Source: an uncultured Eubacteriales bacterium (GTDB lineage Bacteria; Bacillota; Clostridia; Christensenellales; UBA1242). Taken from it: 64,000 nucleotides of DNA. The translations under genes were made by a program, and so were the position numbers. Under the pieces are notes generated by a model, which was given only the letters and a program-made list of their open reading frames with translations, did not search any database and had not been told where the DNA came from. The stretch spans positions 1-64,000 of the forward strand of contig CARNVA010000010.1 in assembly GCA_949031345.1 (NCBI GenBank). The letters are read 5' to 3'. Shown here in pieces: positions 61,601-64,000 of this stretch (within the stretch, counting starts at the first letter, position 1; every line of letters begins with the position of its first letter).

Positions 61601-62511
61601 GAAGTCAGCATGCCAGAGCCTTCTTTATAAGAATAATTAAGCTGTGCATTTTGAAGCATCTTGACTGGATAAGATGTTTTCGAAGGATTTTTCTTTCCTT
61701 CAATGTCCTTTACAAATATATCAACTAAAAGCGTTTGACCCTCTTGGAATTTTGAGAAATCAGCTGTAAAGAAATTTGTTTGCAAATCTTGCACAACCCT
61801 TATTCCATTTATGTAAAGGTCATAATTTGCACCCTCTACAGCATCCCACTTAAGTGTTGCCTTTTGGTTGAATTCTTCACCAACAGAAACATTAAAGTTA
61901 TCAGCCCAAGACATAACACCATAATGAACGCTTTGGCTTTTTAAAATAGAGCCATCAATGTCAACTCTGTTTGATATAGCCTTAATGCTTACATCATAAG
62001 AGCCCACATTATCAAAAACGAAAGCATTTTCATTCACTTCAAGTTTCACGGTATTTTCTTCATCATGCAGTTTGTAAGTCACCTCATAAGCATGTGCATA
62101 AACTCTTTCGCCATTTATTATTACAAAACTTTTGTCCCAGCTCACCCTACCATTGTCGTCAACCTTGATATTTTCTGGGCTGCTGAATTGTTGCTTAACT
62201 ATTACTTCTGCCTTAGCTATCGTCTGATTTTGATATTTGGCAAAAATGAAAGCGCTTCCAAAATCTTTTGCGGAAAACAAATTTCGATTTTCACAAGACA
62301 AAACATTTTCATTTGAAGAAAATATTTCAATTTTGGTCTTGTCTGTCCCTTTGACTGAAAGCTCATCATAAAAATCTATCGTCGCATATTGAGATAGATA
62401 ATAAGTTTCCTTTTCAAATTTTCCAGTCACACTTGGTTTTGTATTGCAAGCCACAAACATGGTTGCTGAAAACAAAACAAGCATCAAGACAACAAAAAAG
62501 TTTCTTTTCAT
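52663..62511 (-). CDS. Giant 3282-aa lipoprotein with tandem beta domains and beta-helix end
   Basis: An intact frame of 9849 bp. A lipoprotein signal (lipobox FVAC, Cys22) is followed by a bacterial-Ig-like domain (to about residue 112), then a very long array of fibronectin-III-like modules. They are recognisable by recurring core motifs such as YDLYINGIRV, YYLYINGTLV, YKIYVDGNLD and YEIYLDDILY roughly every 90-110 residues. From about 2885 on the sequence changes to GNGSADSPYIINSDADF and GVTGVNYGKVQYC-type repeats, a GLUG-like beta-helix. It should be tethered outside the cell and reach far beyond the wall. There is no sortase signal or catalytic motif, so a structural, adhesive or ligand-binding role is most likely. 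Confidence 0.85.
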   Translation of the reverse strand: MKRNFFVVLMLVLFSATMFVACNTKPSVTGKFEKETYYLSQYATIDFYDELSVKGTDKTKIEIFSSNENVLSCENRNLFSAKDFGSAFIFAKYQNQTIAKAEVIVKQQFSSPENIKVDDNGRVSWDKSFVIINGERVYAHAYEVTYKLHDEENTVKLEVNENAFVFDNVGSYDVSIKAISNRVDIDGSILKSQSVHYGVMSWADNFNVSVGEEFNQKATLKWDAVEGANYDLYINGIRVVQDLQTNFFTADFSKFQEGQTLLVDIFVKDIEGKKNPSKTSYPVKMLQNAQLNYSYKEGSGMLTSNTIEEATSFLIKAKNVETEVEKLFKVENEKGTFFDNLEGFEKGIYGVELIALGGNKDGEFYISSKISNKVYVAKLEKPNVEVTFDGNEMVLNFEENDYITNYFISYGEKSELYSTQNGLEHRIDLSSIEVGEYNLLIKALPTADESSQNGVKEFSLGEMASNIVVDSDYFSFDFYKLGRLGEIKHNFETENSQFEFDKVPQANFYYLYINGTLVKSTYIDLGNKILLSPVSPLSAYAPNGDEYNIEIACGIKIEEVEHSLRSVNQKTLKILPLVEPVLEQQNGDFKWLGLEGIDCLYDYIIYKTDKDYLASGEPVLEESDISHTQISKTLDEGYYVIAITSKSVDFNQYLDSDFFSSVNVKRVNFKVTKDIEMPSAKFVQEGNVYKLNISTVDSASEYKIYVDGNLDGNINLSEIKEEITYIFASDFAEEGSHEIKVVACGGKLYDPNIYLDSQEYILNVARLAAPEISVEDIITVFDEIVGHKLKVNIQNGSDHVAFKLNGELIEGEKYSLDMSDKTRFGTEFALGMTMIASAEDGFISSHERVVEFNRIKAATSLKYSYGKLSWTNQDSNIESHQISIILKNSNTSDYSKRFTIDANGNEFDIQTKINDLCKNDSAFYSAYRQAEGIEIEFISYANSMKDGIYYLSSTKASTIYGGTTLPLNKLDKPVLTFNPSLKTLAWQVQEVGSLYEIYLDDILYQGGYSGGQYSFENALSQLARKRKITLKATHPSMLESELSSPIYVKQLAKPEKVALAKNGEDYVASITFNDDTANIESVLVNGSNENVSFVHGESVASFKPGQFNDNRFNIVVKAKNEGEINYYIDSQAINLTLIDLASCEFVAAIEASQITWTELAADMAGNNLNPLSYLVNVKSGALNKTLSFKDKTSLTLDEIETLLGSKLGGDVSIKVMAAIDSPYNLDVISETSIGYYGKTEEIAISTIKLAEIDDITVTVVENLSASTEIERKQGSVLEIAFSDKWKDLSGISFNVKIGGGKDPIEMNLTAPYTNILYSFINKDGKYTLTLSNLILKNFDAGTIDVQIQVKKAQSISSEISQLSIRKFAQTKEAVVDGDGLLTILDEQTGGSYIVEITTADGEKFERKLTEEKTLNLVSEDLLLNKYGAYTIKILTYDENSVILPANDTFNFENGYKLKGIEKIEIDQLGRICFTIFMDDMEGVIFTAKRGDVVKDFDVVQDKEIENKFYISMLKLLQHFGATASIPASNETFEFAVRREESIKSNYEKLEFNYILDSLSQLLRVDEKDKDYIVFSYDTDSIETIAFRVVFNAFQINDEEQTITKQDTEIFLAADDVAGYWAKDNAGKHSFFTKSEGIIPDDMGELSDYTFTKVFAICLNDVLAQVPYGDVNIEVARIGKDSDGAFYQYGSTVYDIYKLNAVSQNDTDMSIANNFLRFNWTLEDVEKQYSDIRATSFIIEFVSEKTGEVALKVETTATNYDLRSAALNTNINYQIFVTAISYENNILASNKSKQKIFTLQFDKPLGIEVKNGKVVFQEQKFRESKFFKDIEDFFGVEKPATPYYEVAINSIYNTPYYFYAGFFRYYNVTLNLKRIKNGGETNEFYSVSMPGYNLFPDIEIEVNNADYTNMLVEGQTTRSYFDLLANYQTKLVGNEYANAVNNMISNMLLSPRGLADNAFLFDDFGRNIPAGEYKLSLSQATYANNIESASSEGVRIYVSPAPEVVLGTETVLSEEGSYKPSKENYMVYVSPSPTRVKVSDEAGEDGNFAYTEITALKYKLQLREKAEFDKNNLRAKTLDFIILYDEIGAKWSLMYGEQELADVVTSMDESIGGVPKFKLNMTLLRQEFDKLENKREGDEIKINTMYVADILAYNQDNGFVVNGKSGRFNLRYLDLKSDSIHFIDGQFVVDTENSESIELYVRYKKRGSSVTSKMVRFENKRAVINLTEHGYYDYLVLSINGSYTSNTLNVESSTYEIKDIYKLSAPVLEIKNGGIAISYSPTNTSASEASGALKYFMGNDVSLSDEYNGDDKGFYYQSEFVGNQSVPLYIAGLLKANGDVLYNSELTASQYKAYLSGNSGEFKIGQTEEGEILNAEYKLEFVPSNIDMEVPDPDNAKATKKQRPVLSSAFTQVNARMLDRVDSIQIEKGNLQIESLEELEGLEEGELLYEIKIEYYIKDNFNQNNYLLSREETIYSVRNAEETIQAVKGQIIDAAYSYYKFYVNIIAGKRAESASALTIKTIEGDIFHIDNGVKFASDGAFALKSMVASTNNYVSRAKTPTLAQNNVGVKNGAITFVIDRPSFIPSGDSVLDGENHEKIAQRLSIVAEYRSGGNDKQLELKGNYTFYTTTASNESDLIFASFALDDGQLNDANGTFTVKVYVYGEDSQGNNAIISAPLVISDIYKLAKIQDKYYDVVLINGNTGIDFSKYFQNISIQDRKDLYKLVATVTTADGDREFVFTNNAYSMILEIPDDAISVSFQAQDAQSSTQLNLKKLLSSDREVLNTTNTSNDGLEISWNDRLKRFEWAWPEDNSNIYGYYVKVSVSGKEETAFVSDNYYCPKNSNGTILENAFTIKARLIDDENNSLFIFSEEMVYEAKAFTYYLFASGNGSADSPYIINSDADFKNIALRNNEGAYFRLGSNITVDLNEFVTTENGKDKAWIDEFYAHLDGDGFKINLNLSKTVELESPINFTVMTNKTFTSYSALFRAISYDAVVENLGINYQVNNEELDNSSIIYAPICALNYGTIRNVNVNQSVGNDKVPFNINLKGKGSANIVFVGGVTGVNYGKVQYCTNFSEFNYNMQQQLKLEFGYGGIALFNGIDTGERESKGEISNCRNRGDKEIRVSVNNTTVYMAGISLANVATISLCGNDANFKLSTTTSEIVPTGYYAGITITSINGTLEYLYNNGRMQTTSSKANFYKSGVAYQVVSGILNTLVETVSGQPIISSSQSNPIIKGKIYASNNSGSGVDSSEIQVDDITCKDGKVLKVRQTESGFTAYIQ

Positions 62512-62746
62512 ATTTTGCCCCTTCCCTTAGTATTTTCATAATAACATTTTTTACTCTATTTCGCAAACGATTTGTCATAATTTAAATATAATATATATTT
62601 AATAATATAATATAAAACACTCAGCTTTTTCTCTTAAGCATATTGTTTGGCAGTTTCTATGTCTAAAATTTTATTAAAATTGTTATCAAAAACAATTTTT
62701 TATAAAGTTTTTAATGCTTTTTTAAATAAATTTAAATAAACTTAAA

Positions 62747-62771
62747 TAAAAAATGCCCTTTCAGGCATTTT
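62747..62771 (-). terminator. Terminator after the 107-aa membrane protein
   Basis: AAATGCC / GGCATTT stem, six-nt loop, T-run on the minus strand just past the stop at 62777. Confidence 0.85.
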
Positions 62772-62776
62772 CATTT

Positions 62777-63100
62777 TTAATCCTTTTTTTCTTCAACTTC
62801 ATCAGTCGTTGATTTTTCTTCTGTTGTTTCAAGATCAGAAATCTCGTTTTGCTCTTTTTCTTTCTTTTTATGTTCTTTGATAAGCAAAATTAAATGTATG
62901 GTGTTGACAATGACTAAACAACCATTCAAAACAGCAGTGCTTATTGCAGGGAGAAGAGCACCATAGACAACGAAAAAGACACTGCCAGCAATGTTTAAAA
63001 CACGCATCAACAAGCTTCCCTTAAATGAAACCGTCTTGAAACACATAGAAACTAAAATAAGCAAAGTCGCACCAATTCCAATAAATTCAATGTAATTCAT
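62777..63100 (-). CDS. Small three-helix membrane protein (YgjV-like)
   Basis: 107 aa with three hydrophobic helices (about residues 5-22, 33-52, 56-73) in the pattern of YgjV-like inner-membrane proteins (FIGIGATLLILVS, RVLNIAGSVFFVVYG, TAVLNGCLVIVN), followed by an acidic Lys/Glu-rich tail. The start at 63100 follows AAAGGAG by 5 nt; a GTG two codons earlier overlaps that site. Function unknown. Confidence 0.75.
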   Translation of the reverse strand: MNYIEFIGIGATLLILVSMCFKTVSFKGSLLMRVLNIAGSVFFVVYGALLPAISTAVLNGCLVIVNTIHLILLIKEHKKKEKEQNEISDLETTEEKSTTDEVEEKKD

Positions 63101-63244
63101 AACCACTCCTTTTAAAATGAAAATCTTTCAAAATTTCTATTATTTTAAGAAAATTATAACATTTTTAAACAAATTTATCAAAATAATGACACTTTTTTTA
63201 TAATTTAATTAGAAATATAATTTAATACAATTTTTTAAATTTAA

Positions 63245-63273
63245 TTGATTATATTTAAAAACTGTGATATTAT
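63245..63273 (+). promoter_or_regulatory. Promoter of the inositol-monophosphatase gene
   Basis: TTGATT (63245-63250), 17-nt spacer, TATTAT (63268-63273). Confidence 0.6.
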
Positions 63274-63309
63274 TAAAATGTTAATAACATATAAAAAGGA
63301 GCTTAATCG

Positions 63310-64000
63310 GTGAAACAAAACAACTATAAAAAAGATTTGGATTTTTTAATAAAGTTGGTAAAAGAGAGTGCTGAGATAATCGAAAATGGACAAATGGAAG
63401 TAAAAGATAAGGGTAAAAACGACCTTGTGACAAATCTTGATTACGCAGTTGAGAAATATATTATTGAGCAAATTAAGACATTCTATCCTCATTTTGATAT
63501 TGTAAGCGAGGAATTTAACAGCAAAAAGGAGATTACTGAAAATTGTTTTACAATCGACCCAATTGACGGCACCATAAATTTCGCACATGGTTTGCCATAC
63601 TGGGCAATTCAAATTTCGTGCATTCGCGAGGGCAAAATCGTGGCAGCTGTCATATATTCACCTTGCACAAATCAACTATTTTCAGCAACTCTTGGCGGCG
63701 GAGCTTTTTGCAATGATAAACAAATTTTTGTCAACAATCTCCCCTTAAACAGAAATATCTTCACTGCACATGGCAACAGCAGCCAAACTCCCCTTATTAC
63801 AAAAATTTATGAAAAGATGAATGGAAAAGCAAGCAATTATCGAAGAATAGGGTCAACAAGTTTATCCTTCGCCTACCTTGCAAAAGGCAGTCTTGGAGGT
63901 ATGGTTATATTAAGCCCGACTATTTGGGATGACACACCAGGCCTTCTAATATGCCAAGAGGCTGGTGCCAAAATCAAGAGATTGAAAGACGGTTTTATAG
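63310..64000 (+). CDS. Inositol-monophosphatase family protein (3' end cut off)
   Basis: The GTG at 63310 follows AAAGGAG by 8 nt and opens a frame that runs to the window edge (230 codons so far). Metal sites of the family are present: DIVSEEF (Glu pair), DPIDGTINF (the Asp-rich motif) and WDDTPGLLICQEAG (the last Asp). Members dephosphorylate inositol-1-phosphate or related sugar/nucleotide phosphates. About 30 residues are likely missing from the usual 260. Confidence 0.92.
   Translation, partial: MKQNNYKKDLDFLIKLVKESAEIIENGQMEVKDKGKNDLVTNLDYAVEKYIIEQIKTFYPHFDIVSEEFNSKKEITENCFTIDPIDGTINFAHGLPYWAIQISCIREGKIVAAVIYSPCTNQLFSATLGGGAFCNDKQIFVNNLPLNRNIFTAHGNSSQTPLITKIYEKMNGKASNYRRIGSTSLSFAYLAKGSLGGMVILSPTIWDDTPGLLICQEAGAKIKRLKDGFI

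Noticed and set aside
1..64000. CRISPR arrays, rRNA genes, insertion sequences
   Set aside because: No regularly spaced direct repeats with spacers, no rRNA sequence and no transposase were found on either strand.

Overview
The window looks like the chromosome of a low-GC, anaerobic Bacillota, most likely a Clostridia-type lineage. The evidence is a Spo0A-family gene with a clear C-terminal DNA-binding domain, a zinc-type S14 and zinc-type S4, a KOW-domain gene between map and infA, a desulfoferrodoxin, AGGAGG-type ribosome binding sites, consensus sigma-A promoters, lipobox lipoproteins and generally AT-rich intergenic DNA. The species cannot be named from the sequence. I see no transposase, integrase, CRISPR array or rRNA.

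Layout. 1-6400: a two-helix membrane protein and a decayed paralogue of it, dtd, a 759-aa duplicated-domain lipoprotein, a SHOCT protein and an unknown protein; two copies of a GC-rich 53-nt hairpin repeat lie in this stretch. 6530-22890: a 32-gene minus-strand S10-spc-alpha operon (rpsJ to rplQ, with secY, adk, map and infA). It has a consensus promoter, a 260-nt leader carrying a possible 42-codon ORF, and a terminator after rplQ. L24 carries a long histone-H1-like Lys/Ala tail. 23100-30760: accessory genes, including a PIN-domain protein coupled to a small charged protein, two-helix membrane proteins, a GNAT-like protein, a CatA-like acetyltransferase, desulfoferrodoxin, an ABC exporter and two paralogous unknown proteins. 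31000-40700: ion transport (CaCA antiporter, KtrAB potassium uptake), an M14/M19 peptidase pair, two nucleotidase-like genes, tRNA-Leu, DUF2461 and a secreted SH3-like protein. 40776-47650: a long coiled-coil fibre-like protein with 324-bp tandem repeats, a CadC/CadA metal-efflux operon with textbook operators, an APH-family kinase, a nucleotidyltransferase and a MazG-like protein. 47711-52600: a Spo0A homologue whose phospho-acceptor Asp is replaced by Glu, with three phased 0A-like boxes upstream; lipoproteins; a YqeY/phosphoesterase pair; and tRNA-Met. 52663-62511: one giant 3282-aa lipoprotein (15% of the window). The right edge carries a small membrane protein and a truncated inositol-monophosphatase gene.

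How the parts work together. The ribosomal operon is ordinary core machinery with a few lineage-specific embellishments (L24 tail, L17 insertion, structured secY-adk spacer, leader ORF). The rest is dominated by cell-envelope genes: lipoproteins with tandem beta domains and beta-helix ends, small two-helix proteins with charged tails, and peptidoglycan-peptide hydrolases. Several otherwise different small proteins end in the same acidic/tyrosine tail (IDE-YY-[RK]D), including two broken gene copies, which suggests a dispersed, decaying family. The least ordinary signals are the Spo0A with a lost phosphosite and phased 0A boxes, the S10 leader ORF, the PIN pair, a poly-G promoter-like element shared by two unlinked genes, and the orphan fibre-like repeat protein.
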